Source: Centropus unirufus
Lineage: Eukaryota > Chordata > Aves > Cuculiformes > Centropidae
Length of the DNA: 64,000 nucleotides
Reading direction: 5' to 3'
Assembly (NCBI GenBank): GCA_013397695.1
Contig: VYZI01000002.1
Span: 2,047,793 to 2,111,792, forward strand
The position numbers and the translations under genes are program-made. Below are positions 12,501 to 24,575 of the stretch, piece after piece. The notes beneath the pieces are model-generated. The model ran no database searches, was not told where the DNA came from, and saw nothing but the letters and a program-made list of their open reading frames with translations. Each line of letters starts with the position of its first letter. Position 1 is the first letter of the stretch.

Positions 12501-15500
12501 GCAATTACTAAACCACGTTGCCTGTAACTACACCCAGCAGGCACAGACTACAGGATGACATATTATATCCATGAATACCTCACAATTGAAATACATTTTC
12601 CCTACGGGACTACATCACTGCTTGATTTAATTTTTCCTGACATTTGGCCTGGAGCTTCTTTAAAGAAATGAACTTCGGGTGGCTTTGCTGACAGCAAAGG
12701 ACAAACCATGGCTATATACTCAAATCCTGCTTAAATCATGCACACTACCCTTTGAAAATACTAATCCTACATAAATTGCAGGACAGTCGCCGAGATCCAT
12801 TAGTCAGAGTTCATCTTCTGCTGTTTGAGGATGAGCTATAGGTCCAGTACAAAAGGTCCAGCATAAATCAGAAAACTGCAAAGGAATAAACACTTTTCAC
12901 CAGTGACAAATTTATTGATGTGGAAGGAGATATGCCAACTCGTCAGAATCCCTACCAGGGTTTTTTACAACACCAGTAGTTCTTACTATGAATCATCCAT
13001 ATTCTAGTTTGGATTGGTTTCTTTTTCCTTTTCCTCCATAATACTCTCTGAAAAACAGGTACCTGAAAATATACCATTTCAAGAGCTCACCTGAGAGAGA
13101 AAGGCAAGTGGAGTAACACTGTAAGCTAGGGGAGAAGAGATGGATAAGAAATTAAGAGTACCACAGTGTTGCAATAAATCTCCTGCCTGAAGAGCAGCCA
13201 AAAAAGCCCACATTCATTCTCCAATTAGGTTATATCTTTCTCTTTAACATTATGAAATTGTTATTAATTCTGTGTCTCTCCAAATCTTAAATTTAATGCC
13301 GGAACACAAATCCTGAATTGATCTTCATTCACAAGACAACTGGTCACCCAAGAACCTGCAAAACAGTGACAAGTCAAAATAGAACAAAGAAAAACTGTTT
13401 GCAGTTACCTACATTGGAGGCACCTTAGATTTTGTGACCCTTCTTTGACATTTTTAAGCACCTCATCCAAATATACAAGCTTTTCAGACTTTGTATAATC
13501 TCTTCCATACAAGTATCTCTAAGCTTATCATACTTTTTTTATTGTTCTCATGGTTCTCTCTCCTTTCTGCTTTCTAGAACAAATTGACCGCCCTTAGCAC
13601 ATATCAACACATGCATGGAATAACCCTTTTTGGGGTTAAAGCTTATCAGTTCGTCATAAAAATCAGCCACATTGACCAGTCTTTCAATAAGTCGATCTTT
13701 TAATAAATGGCAGAATCCTTGAAACCAGCCTAGATCTGCCCCACAAATAGTAAAATAGAGAAATCAGGCCAGAGTTTATCATACTTTCAAATGTCCACTA
13801 TTCCCATTTCTCACTCTTTCAAATCCACAGCCTGTTTGTGGGAACTAGAGGATAACAGGATCCAAGTTTATGCCTTAGGAATCATCTCTTTCCTTTTTCA
13901 TATGTCTATAGGAATACTTTTGTGCCTGTTATCAGGGTATCTGTTGTGCCCCAGAGCAAATTTTAAGAATGTGAAGTTCCCCTATCAGAGGAATGTTAAC
14001 TGATCAGATGTTGTCACTGAATGCATGAAGTGAAATGCACTTCAACTACCACAAAGTAAAGAAATAGAAAGATATCCTAAATAGAAAGATTGCCTATACC
14101 AGACACGTTTCATACAGTGCTGGTGAAATTTGTATGTGTAGGGAAAAAAAAAAAAACTTCCAACTTTTAAAACCAAGTCAAAAGGTCTAAATTTGATCTT
14201 AGAAAATATGTAATTTTGGAAAGACCAAAAATGCCTTTCAAGCCTCTAGGTTTGCACAAAGAGTCTAGTACGAATTGCATCTCTCAAGAACAAACAGCTC
14301 CTTCCAGTTCAAAAAAACTGAATCCTTGTTCCAAAAATCAATTCTTTCTGCTGAGCCCTCATTCTCTAGCACACCTCACTCAAAGCTCCCTTTGCCCACG
14401 TTACTCTCAGTAATGATTCCCACTCTCGATATTGTAACTCAAGCTCCTAGTCTTGTCCTAGGTTTCTTTTGCTTGAGGCAGCCAAAACCAAAAGACAGAT
14501 CATCCAAGATCCACATTTTTTCCTAGGTATGTAGTAGATCCTTGGTGTGACCAAAGTCAGTCATCCAGCACTCTGCCTCCTTCTCACATATTTAGGGAAG
14601 AACATTGTCAGCCAAGGAAAGTCCCTCCATCACACTTCTTCAAGCTCAGAATGGCTTCATTAAAGGACTCAAGCTGTAATATTTATGTGACAGATTTTAA
14701 ATTCAAACATAACTTGGTTTGCAAAATGCTAAATAAATTTGTTTCTTAACAACATTGTAAACCTTTTAAATCATGTATAAGCAGCAGAACAAAACCTCTA
14801 CATTGCTAGGGCAGAATAAGATATTTTAGTGCCAACTCTGGCCCATTAGATTTTAATTGGCTCCAGCTGGCAGTCCCATAAACTATAACATTTTTTACCT
14901 GCAGCTGAGCAGCTGTTCACAAAAAGAGAAGAAAAAAAATCCTACCCAGGAAAAAAGAAGAAAATACATTGCCTGCAACTGCTTCCTTAATGTTTAATAC
15001 AGAACTAAGTGGAGTCAGTTTACCAGATTAATCAGCTCTTTCAGAGTTCCTTTTTATCCAAAATCCAAATAAACTCAAACCCATAAATTCTGCAGCATAT
15101 TTACACAGGGAGAATCAGTCAAATACACTTCTCCAAGGAATCTGTATAATGCTGTAATAGGAATAGAGCTAAGCTTAATTCAGAAACTTTAAATATAAAC
15201 TCAGAAACAGTAATGATTAGGATATTTTTCAAATCTCTAGCTCTGTTTTACCTGCCTGGCTGGCTGCACTATGGTACAGGGCATCCAAGTGCTTCTTGGT
15301 GGCAAACTCAACAGGTGCTATGGCTCAAACTGGAAAATTCTTTAAAGTTTTCACACTCGGGTGAAACGGACTTAGTCACCGAAATTGTGAACTGATTTAG
15401 TTCTGCCCCTACAACAATGAGGTACAATTCTAGTCAGGCACAGGCAACTGTTCACATACATGAAGGCAGAGGGATACACAGGCATTGATTAAAAACAGTT

Positions 15501-15699
15501 TACAAAAATTATAGCAGCTTGATCGAATTCCAATCTCATCATAGGAAGTCCAGAGTAACTAGCAGCCCAAAGAGAGATTCCAGATTTTCACTGGAAGATG
15601 TCAACTTGATCTGCTAGGTTTCAATTAGAGTATTACTCTTACCTTTCTTTTATTCCCCTTTGAGAATAAAGGATTGGAAAAAAAATAGAATTTCAGTCT
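9545..15699. other. Unique non-coding DNA
   Basis: No transposon, RNA gene or supported exon was found. The longest open frame (9553-10035, plus, 160 codons) is rich in Ser, Gln and Phe toward its C-terminus. It lacks a recognisable domain, signal peptide or splice context and is treated as chance. Shorter frames at 10260-10445, 10760-11029 (minus) and 14216-14526 are likewise unconvincing. A small hairpin at 11343-11362 is listed separately. Confidence 0.5.
11343..11362. repeat. Perfect 8-bp inverted repeat, 4-nt loop
   Basis: GTGTTACT, GTAG, AGTAACAC forms a perfect hairpin of 8 bp. A looser palindrome, CATTGTG-CTAGCA-CACAATG, lies about 80 bp upstream. Both are short enough to be chance, and no mobile-element ends are seen. 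Confidence 0.6.
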
Positions 15700-16290
15700 G
15701 ACCTGCAGATGTGTCTTTGCAACTGAAGAGTCTCCCCTGTATCACTGTTAGCAGCAGTAGTAATGGACAGGAGACAATCCCTGCAACGACTTATAAAACA
15801 TCTTCCATCCCTCAGAGAGGGACAAGCCTTTCAGAAACACCTTTGTGTGCCCAGCACCACTGCCGAGCTTCCTCTCTACCCCCAGCAGTGCCAGGAGAAG
15901 CGCCCTGGATGCTGCAGGCACCACCACACGGTCAGCACCCAGAGAGCTGCAAACCCCACCCTTTGCAAGTGGGCATGGGCAACACCTGGGAGCAGTGAGA
16001 TGGTGCAATCTGCTCTTTAAACTCGAATTGGATGTTGTGTTTTCTCCCTGCCCAGCACACAGGTCCTGTTCTCCCTTCACCTGCTGTCACAAAGGTCTTT
16101 TGAGGAACAAGAAAAAAAGCCCTGAAATATGCATTCCTGTGGTGGTGTGCAGGCCTTCCGAGTTGGAAGCCTCGAAGCTTTTCTCCTCTACTCAGGCAGT
16201 GCCTGAGAGGACACAAGGCTCAGCTTTTCCCTCCGCTCAGAAATCACCAGCTCTCATGCTCTGGCACCCCTCCTCCTAACACTCTTGTTA
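15700..16290. other. GC-richer patch, open in several frames
   Basis: This patch is visibly richer in C and G than its flanks. It stays open in several overlapping frames on both strands: 15711-15998, 15763-16020 and 15845-16279 on plus, 15748-16080 and 15932-16216 on minus. Simultaneous opening of many frames is what GC-rich non-coding DNA gives. None of the translations carries a motif I know. A regulatory or unannotated exonic role cannot be judged from sequence alone. Confidence 0.45.
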
Positions 16291-19200
16291 GCAATAAAGC
16301 AAACAGACAGGGCCATTTAAAAAATGACCCTAATGATGTAAATTAGACAAACATTAATAAACTCAGCAGGTTATTTCCCTACTGGAAAAGCCACCATAGA
16401 TCAGAACAGCTCTCAGGTCAGTGATTCATATTGTTATACAAGGTCTGTGTCTGAAAAGAAAGGTTCCACATGAGACTTGCTTTGAAAATACCTTATCCAC
16501 TAGGACTGCCTTTATTATTTCTGAACTACAAAGAGGCCAATAAAAGAGCTGTATTAAAACAGGTCCCCTGTTACCAGAATGCTGTGATTAAATGTTTGAC
16601 TTAAGATTTGCTTTATTAAGCAAAGCAAACACCGGCATCTTTCCAGATTTCTGAACTCTGAGTCATTTTGTAGCAGTAGGACTGGCCCAAACCTGGGCAC
16701 ATCCTACAAGCCCTGATACATCAATACAAACCTGCAGGATATACTTTATCCTACTGTAAGGTGTTAGGTGCCTGATTTGATTATATGAGGGTTAATTCCC
16801 TGTTACAAAAGCTATACAACAGAGAGACTAAGGAATCACAGGTTTTGGTCTTGATGGCAGAAGGGTTGTGCCAGGTGTCTACAATTTCTCCCTTTAAAAG
16901 AAAAACATAATCTTATATTAAAATCTATCTAAGGATTTTCATATTCTTAAATTTTTTTATTAATGATGTCATTTCTATATGCAAAATAGACAAAAATATC
17001 GAGAGACTACACATTAACAACCCAAAGGCTGGAAACTCCAATGTTAGAGTAAGCACTCTTCCTACCTCCATACCGGAGAAAAACTTAAGCATGAAGAGAA
17101 GTTCCTTAAACACCTGCAAGCAACCAGTGTGATTAGCATGACAGTGGTGGATGAGGCACCCAAGTTGCAACCAGCCAAGCCCCCACAAGTCTGTACGCAG
17201 AAAAAAAACCACCTTCAACCCTAGGCTCACCTGACACCGGCAGCTCTATCTCAAGAAGCTAAAGCTTCCTCATCTGTTCTGCTGCAATGGTCTAGTTTTT
17301 TCCATCGATCAGGAGAAAGCTTACTCATCTCACTGTAAACTGCACAAAGGGACACGTAAATGCAGGTACCATACACAAACATTGACACACAAAGAAGTCA
17401 TCTAAGCATTCATTGCAGTTAACAGTTCACATCAGCTGCTCAGCTCATCCTATAAGACACACTTACCTTTGGTTAGCTGAACAGCCCTGGACTGTGTTGC
17501 TTTAGAAGCTGAATACCTTTAGACTCTTATGATGAGATCTTTACCAACTTTATAATAGAAGCTTAGATCTCTGTGTCACATGCAAACAACTCAATGCAGA
17601 TATTTAAATTCATAAACAGAGTCTTACCCCGAAGTCTAAGGAGATGATGCAGGTTCAGGTTTTATTGAACATGTGGTCATCAAGTCTTTCCCACCCCAAT
17701 GGCATAAGTGATTTCATGAGGCAAATGGGAGAGCTTACACCAAAGACAGATTTTACAATATATTGTTAGTTACAAATTAAAATAGTGCCTACTGTTCCTT
17801 CTGTTTGCAGTTTATAAGTACAAATTACATTTTAAATATGTAACTCATAGGTTTTTGCTCACCTATGGTATAGCTGTTCTATTCCTCTGTTTCACTCAGT
17901 ACCATCAACCTTGTGAGGCCACAAAGGATTTATGTATGTCATTTAATCATTCTCCAAAAGGCACGGTGAACAATGTCACATCTTTATCATTGCTCATGAC
18001 ATCACTTACCCTGATAGCTGTAAAAGCAAGAATCACTGTTAAGCCTTTAATTCTGTCAAACAGGGATATTAACCTGCTATTTTAGAAGCCATTGCCATCT
18101 GATCTGTGCAGGAGTGACAATGATGGCTTCCCAAGGAACAATTCTTTCTGCCAAAAGAAAGAGCAGTACAAATACCTTTGATGAAGATGGAACTCTCGAC
18201 TTAGTGGATAAAACTTTTGATGGAAGTTATTTCAGTAAAGATGGTGTGAGCAAAAAAATTAGTTATTTAAAACATTTATTAGCTTCCTGTAGTACATAAC
18301 AAATTCATCTCTTTCCCTTATTCGTAGGTATGCATATATTATTCACTTATCTGTGTCTTCAAGGATAAAATCAAATTACCTCATGAAACAGATAATGTCC
18401 TAGCAAGGATTTCACCTCTAAGGTATGCTTCAAGGGGAAGAAAGTGAAGAAAGAGTAAATTTTGACTCATGGAATAGATATTTGCTTGAACAAGTACTGT
18501 GCTGAGATTAAGCACAACACAACTGAAGGAAGCTACTTGACTCCGGATCCCGGACAGAATGCAGCCATACCAGCTGGGATCAGTAGACAATGACTCTTTC
18601 AGACATGAGATGTTTCATTCATATTTCACACAATGGCTACATGAGTAATGAACAGATGGTTTTGCTTTTCGCACCACTTAGTGGAGCATGAAATGATGCA
18701 CGGACAGGTAGGAGAGAGAAGAATTCAAAGAAGGTGTTGTAGTAATACTATGGGAGTGTACAATATGTGAAAATCCAAGTTGCAAAATATTTTAAAAAAT
18801 TAGAGATATTAACAGCTAATTTTTATTTCCTTTTAAGTTCAGAGGGCAAAAAAATACAACTAGTAAGGACATCTTAGAGTGAACTCAATAGTTAATTCAT
18901 TTAGGTCTGTATATTCTGCGGTAATGGAAGAGAGATAAGGATCATCCACATATCTGTGACCTCCAAGCCTGACTACAGCAGAGCACCATGTATGGGATTG
19001 AAAGACAAAGGTCAAAACAAATTCCAGCTGATGTAACAGGCAGCTGCCCAATTAGCAATGGATTCACTGTCTCACAGACACACTGATGCCCTGGTGTCTT
19101 TACTGGCTGATCAGAATAAAGTTTAAAAAAAAATAATCAAAGTTTTGATCTTCAAATCTAGCCTACTATATGACCCTCCATTGGGAGCTCCAGCATTGAG

Positions 19201-19895
19201 TTTCTGCCATTCTATCATCGTATCTGGGGCTGGGACTTCCCTCCTCAAGCTAACATGCAAACAGCCAAGCAGTGTTTAGAAGTACCCCTGGTTTCTCTCT
19301 GAGGAGGTCAAACCACGCACAACCTCACTCAGAAGCCAAAAGAAACCAACTTCAATATAGAGTTTGGGTTCTTTGTAAGTTTCATTATTTACTTTTTAAA
19401 GTCTAATTCATTAATTTAGGACAGAATGCTTTCAATAATTTAACAAGTAATCTAGCAACATGCACCAAATTTTATTTCTTCCAAAAATAGCTAAATAAAA
19501 TTTTAACCATTAAATTAAATATTAAACAAAATACAAAGTTATTTATTTATGGTGCTATATTAAACACTGTGCAGGATTTTGTTGCCACTACCAGAAATTG
19601 AACAAAATAAAAAGTGAGCTTCTATTCCATAAGGACATCTGTCTTTGTGAGAAGCTGCGCTCAGGAGCAGCACACCTACTCAGATGCTCTGTGCCATTAG
19701 AATTTTACCCATATTACTTGCTTTCACAGGCCTTTTCTCATGTTTTTGGACAAATGCCTTGCTAAAGACAATACGTTGGGAGTGGCTCCCCTTCCACTTC
19801 CATATGTGAATGAAGAGGAGACATAAGCTACTTTTAGGGAAACAAAGATTGGACTTCACATCCCTATTGTTTCCAATCGTTTCCTTAAACACCTG
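16291..19895. other. Unique AT-rich non-coding DNA
   Basis: No gene or element was recognised. The start of the block (16300-16640) has AT-rich, phased motifs such as CCAATAAAA and the palindromic TTTGCTT-TATT-AAGCAAA, which resemble non-coding regulatory sequence by eye only. A 61-codon plus frame at 18114-18299 is acidic in the middle (FDEDGTLDLVDKTFDG) but has no recognisable family or splice context. Confidence 0.5.
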
Positions 19896-19960
19896 TAAAT
19901 AAAATAAAATAAAATAAAATAAAATAAAATAAAATAAAATAAAATAAAATAAAATAAAAA
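19896..19960 (+). repeat. (AAAAT)n microsatellite
   Basis: Eleven perfect AAAAT units run from 19901 to 19955, preceded by a partial unit and followed by A5. Related AAATAAG/AAATAAA sequence continues to about 19980. On the minus strand it reads as a repetitive Phe-Tyr-Ile-Leu peptide inside a 66-codon frame, which is an artefact of the repeat. It is likely length-polymorphic. Confidence 0.97.
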
Positions 19961-19980
19961 ACTAAATAAGTAAATAAAAA

Positions 19981-22900
19981 TAGCAACTGTTAATTTGGAA
20001 AGCTGACAACAGTGGCCTTCAGGGGTGGAACACACTTGCTTTCCTGAAATGTGCACAGCAATCCTGTCTGACCCTAGGTCACCAGGTTGTGGGCTTTATC
20101 TCTTCTCCAGAAGAGGGCATCTGCAGAATCTCCTTGCAGCTCCAGCTCATGGTCTCTCTGCGATGACTCAGAGGAAAGAGACTGCCATCTACTGAGTTAA
20201 CCCCTCTATTGGCAAAAACAAAAAGACCCAAAGCAATGAAGAGGAGAGTTCATGGTTAAGGCCAGGCAGTTAGAGAGCTTCCACAGACACATCAGCTGTG
20301 CTCACTAAAAAGGATTCAATGGGAAACAACGATTTTAAGCAAACCTTTTCCTTCTCTTCCCTTCCTCCCCAGATACTTTCCCTTAGTCAACAAATTGATT
20401 TTCTAATGGAAATTATTCATTCGATGTATACTTTTCCATCTAAGCCCTGTAATCCTTTTGCTCTGAAGGACAGAGGTTGCTGTGCCTGCTGTATTGCTGC
20501 ACCAAAGAAGCAAAGAAACAAGGTGGAGAATATCAGCAAAAGGAAACAGAGAAAAGGGTAGTGGAGAGGGGAGACTTTTGAGCACTCTGGAGTTCATCAA
20601 AATATTTATATGAAGCAGTCAGAGGAAAAGATCAGAGCATTGCCACAGACAGCCAGTCCCCACTGACAGTGCAGTAGGTTGCTAGCATTAAAATAGAGCT
20701 AAATAAGCCTTAGCACTTGAATACATCTCAAAGCAATCACAGACATTGAAATCACTGCTTTGTGCCAGGTGCTCTGCATGCTCATCCATTAGTATCCATC
20801 AGAACTGAGGAATTAACTCTAGCCAACTCTAATAGACTAAAAGCCTCCAAACAACTTGATGAAGTATGAATTGCCTCCAACTTCACTAGGAAGAAACTAA
20901 GAAACGAAAGAAATTATTTCAGACAATGTTGTATATCGCTAGGCTCTACTAATTTGCCTTACAACCCAGAGAGTTCCTGCAGCAAAAATAAAGCTAACGC
21001 ATTGAGTCCCAAATGCCTGTATCAATACACTGTTGATTCCCTAAATGGCAAGTTCCAGGAACACTGGGAGTCCAGAATGAAAACCAAAGTCATGGCTTTC
21101 CCTTTAGAAAACAGGTGGCTTCCAAAAGCACCTGGTTCTTGAACAAGTAAACTCAAAATTTTGTCCACGTGACTTTCCAAATGCCATGCAGCAAGCATGG
21201 GAAGAGAACAGAAGACTTTTTATTTCTAGCCAAAAATAAGATACCGTTTCTCTCACGACGTAAAGTGAGTCAAAACCAAGAAGGTAATTATTTTATCCCA
21301 GGATATCTCAATTCCATTTAGCCAACTCTGCCCTGAAGGAAATAAAACTTTTCCGCTTTACTTCTTCCCAGTGCTGTTAGAAAAAGCATTACCACATAAT
21401 TTCAGCTGGCTGCACCTGTTCTTGACAATGTCACTTCCCAACTGTGCAGAGATTTGGAAATGGTTATTAAACACTCATCAAAGAATAAAAACAAAATTGA
21501 TTCTAAATGGATTGTGCTGCACACCATGGAAGAGGACAGCTGGCAGAGCTATGCTGCACCGAGGCATTCTGTCAGGCTCCACAAGGAATGCCATCCGGCT
21601 ACAGGGTGGCATCACGGCTGTAGTGGCAGACTCCCACATTCTAGGTTATCATCTCAAATTGATTCTCCATACACAGTAAGAGGTGTCTTGCTTGGTATCA
21701 TTCTAACAGGCTGTTGAATATGGCCACTCTCAGGAACACCTGAACAGAATTAATTCAGCTAGTTTGTTAAATATATGTGTATATGTTGGTATCAGTGTTC
21801 ATTTGTTTTATCTTATGATTTTTCAAGTAGAATCACCCATTCTCACTCATCATTCAAGGCAGAAAAGCCTGGAATAAAAGTAATCTCCTGTCCTATTAAT
21901 ATATACCCTCTGGGGAAAAAGAATTAGGCTCATGGGCAAGTCCACTTTTTGCTTATTATAGCCAATGCTATTTTTATTGAAACAAATCATCTCTTGCATA
22001 GGCTCGGAGATGCCACACTATCCTGGAACCCAGGACAGGTTCTATAAAGAGCAGCCTGTAAAGTGGCTCCAAGCAGCATGCATCCCATTCCTACTTGCAA
22101 ACTGCCTTGCAGGCAAGTTAGAACCGGCTCCAAAGCCTGGCAGGTTCAAGAAGAAGAACTCTGATATCAGGGACTGGTGCTTCCATGTGCCTGCTTGCTG
22201 CTGCTACTGCCTGCTTGTTCCATTTGCAAAGCAGCCTCTGGGATGCCTTTAGTGACATACTAGAACCATAAACGCTGTTCCAGAGCAGAAAATACTAAGA
22301 TAAAAATAATTACTCCACTTCTTGTAGTTGATCAGATTTCTAGTCGTTCCAGCCCACTCAGAAGTTAGTCCCGCTCAACTCTGCACTAACAAACCTCAGC
22401 AGCACCTGCTCGTAATAAAACGGGTTACGCAACTTGTAAAACTGTGAGAACCACAAAGGATAGACCCGAGCAGCCAGATTTTCTTCCTCACGCTAATAAA
22501 ACCTATGAGAACAATCTGGCCTATGAGCTGGAAAAATACCGTTCTCCAAGCAGAACAGGTGCAAATATTGGGAAATACCATGTACAGCCATCTCAAACTG
22601 ACTGCAAAGCTATTGGTTACAATTTTTCTGCTTGCTGCAGTCATCCGTGTTTCCAGTTCAAAGTGGTGTCTTGCCCAATTTGTAAAGACTATATTAGAGA
22701 GATGTTGTGACATTTTTCTGCTCAGTTACTGTAAAATGTGAGCAAATGATTAAATTCTCCCCTATCCAAACTGTCCGGCTACAACTAGGGAGGGTGAGGG
22801 AGGAAACCTTGGGGAAATGGGCCAATTTCCTTTCTTATCAATGGTTCAGTTCTGCCAACTGCAGCCAACGCTGAAAATACAGAAGTCCTTAAATAGTTAA

Positions 22901-23325
22901 AATTGGAGACACTAAACATACCTTAGAGAATAGCTAATGGGATACAGAGCTTTTCACCTCTGGGTCACTGGCTCAAATCTGACTTCTCCCAGAGGCGATG
23001 AGACTGCCGGGCAAGCTCCTCTGGCTGGAGTAGAAGGATGCTCTTAAACCAGCCAAAGGCTTGCTGCTAGTCAGCACATTTTGAGAAATAATCCATCACA
23101 CACCAGTCCTGCTCTTAGAAGAGGCTGTAACTTCTGCATGCAGAATGTCTTCCTACCATGATTGAGGCATATTAGCATCGAGGAGGAGGTAGAAATACAC
23201 TGCCCAGGATAATTATTTAAATTTCAACACTTTAATCTTCTGTCATGGTTGACAGTTCCCAATCCAGTGTTATGTACTAAGCTCTTTCATAAAAGATGTG
23301 GGTTTTTTACTGTTTCTGCTTCATG
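19981..23325. other. Unique non-coding DNA
   Basis: No transposon or gene could be supported. Overlapping open frames at 21371-21717 and 22396-22741 on both strands are short and lack motifs. A stretch at 22950-23000 (CACCTCTGGGTCACTGGCTCAAATCTGA) vaguely resembles a tRNA-derived SINE B-box region but is too short to assign. Confidence 0.5.
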
Positions 23326-23958
23326 TCTCTGAACATGAGCCAGCAGTGTGCCCAGGTGGCCAAGAAAGCCAATGGCATCTTGGCCTGTATCAGAAACAGC
23401 GTGGCCAGCCGGTCCAGGGAGGTGATTCTGACCCTGTACTCAGCACTGGTGAGGCCGCACCTCGAATCTTGTGTTCAGTTCTGGGCCCCTCACTCCAAGA
23501 AGGATGTTGAGGTTCTGGAGTGTGTGCAGAGAAGGGCAGAAAAACTGGTAAAGGGGCTGGAGAATAAGTCTTGTGAGGAGCGGCTGAGGGAACTGGGGTT
23601 GTTCAGTCTGGAGGAGAGGAGGCTGAGGAAAGACATCATCACTGCCTACAGCTGCCTGAAAAGAGGTTGTGGAGAGGTGGGTGCTGGTCTCTTCTCCCAA
23701 GTGACAGGGGATAGGACAAGGAGGGATGGCCTTAAGCAGTGCCAGGGCAGGTTCAGATTGAACATGGGGAAGAAGTTTTTCACTGAAAGGGTCATCAGTT
23801 GCTGGAACAGGCTGCCCAGGGAGGTGGTGGAATCACCATCCCTGGAGGTATTTAAAAGACGGGTAGATGAGGTATTTAAGGATATGGTTTAGGGGCAGAC
23901 AGATATGGATGGACTCGATAATCTCGGAGGCCTTTTCCAATCTAGTGATTCTATGATT
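23326..23958 (+). mobile_element. CR1 LINE, 5'-truncated, plus strand
   Basis: A CR1 3' portion of about 630 bp. It begins inside ORF2 at the LNMSQQCA region, downstream of the reverse transcriptase active site. It reads through the conserved C-terminal part of ORF2, then has a short 3' UTR of about 65 bp (GATGGACTCGATAATCTCGG, CCTTTTCCAATCTAG) and ends TGATTCTATGATT. The ends match normal 5' truncation and the octamer-type 3' terminus of avian CR1. It is the best preserved CR1 in the window. With no reverse transcriptase or endonuclease domain it cannot transpose itself. Confidence 0.96.
23335..23892 (+). pseudogene. CR1 ORF2 C-terminal remnant, still open
   Basis: An uninterrupted frame runs to a TAG stop. 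It contains the hallmarks of the CR1 ORF2 C-terminus in order: MSQQCA, KKANGIL, SVASRSREVI, LYSALVRPHLE, VQRRAEKLVKGLE, ERLRELGLFSLEERRLR, RFRLNMGKKFFTERV, WNRLPREVVESPSLEVFKRR. The frame opens upstream at 23296 in unrelated flanking DNA, so the first 13 residues of the longer frame are not CR1. Only the region after the reverse transcriptase catalytic motifs is present, so no enzymatic activity is expected. The open frame suggests a fairly young copy; there is no sign of host use. Confidence 0.9.
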
Positions 23959-24357
23959 CATACAAATGGTTTAACAAATTCATATCAAACCACAGAGGGA
24001 AGGCAATGGGAAGGGATGCAAATAAAAACTTGATAAACTTTTAGGCTACAGAATAGGGTTTTTTTTTCATACAGTGATACTGTAGAACTGTCTCCCACAC
24101 GCTGTAAGAGATGTCACATGTATGAATGGATTAGAGAAATTAGAGAAATTAATTGGAGTCATAAAAGTTCTGATTTAATGAGCACTGGAATAGGACTAAA
24201 GAGACTCAGAACGTGTACTAATTCCAACTGAAGTGAAAATTAACATCTCCACCTGCTGTAATGGCATGTGGACAGATCTTTTACATAGAATTTAGTGAAG
24301 TCAGTGGACTAACAAGTGATAAATTCATCTCCAAATAACCAGATGTGTATTTATAGT

Positions 24358-24575
24358 AGAATTACAGAATATAAGGGAAAGGATCTCTGGAGGTCACCAG
24401 GTCTAATGCCCTGCTGAGAGCAGGTTCAATTTTCAAGTTACAGTAGTCTGAAGTGGGATATACCTCAAGAAAGAGTGGGGATCCCACAGCTTCTCTGGGC
24501 GCCTGTTCTAATGTTTAACCACTAATGGTTTTCACAATGAAAAAGTTTTTACTAAGACCTAACAACATTTTTATG
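24358..24575 (-). mobile_element. CR1 LINE, old 3'-end fragment
   Basis: A diverged minus-strand CR1. The plus strand reads AATTACAGAATATAAGGGAA, GGATCTCTGGAGGTCACCAGG, CCTGCTGAGAGCAGGTTCA, CAGCTTCTCTGGGCGCCTGTTC and AATGAAAAAGTTTTTAC. Each parallels the complement of the CR1 3' region (GACCTCTGGAGATCATC, CTGCTAAAGCAGGTTCA, CTCTGGGCAGCCTGTTCC, GTAAAGAAGTTCTTCC). Divergence is higher than in the copies at 4724 and 41779, and the wording matches a different, older subfamily. The outer edge is approximate. Confidence 0.85.

Noticed and set aside
18114..18299. 61-codon acidic frame (FDEDGTLDLVDKTFDG)
   Set aside because: The acidic word resembles no calcium-binding loop with correct spacing, and there is no exon context.
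19856..20056. 66-codon minus-strand frame rich in Phe, Tyr, Leu and Ile
   Set aside because: It is the translation of the (AAAAT)n microsatellite, not a membrane protein.
22396..22741. Three overlapping frames of 78-105 codons on both strands
   Set aside because: No domain, no splice context and mutually exclusive frames; taken as chance.
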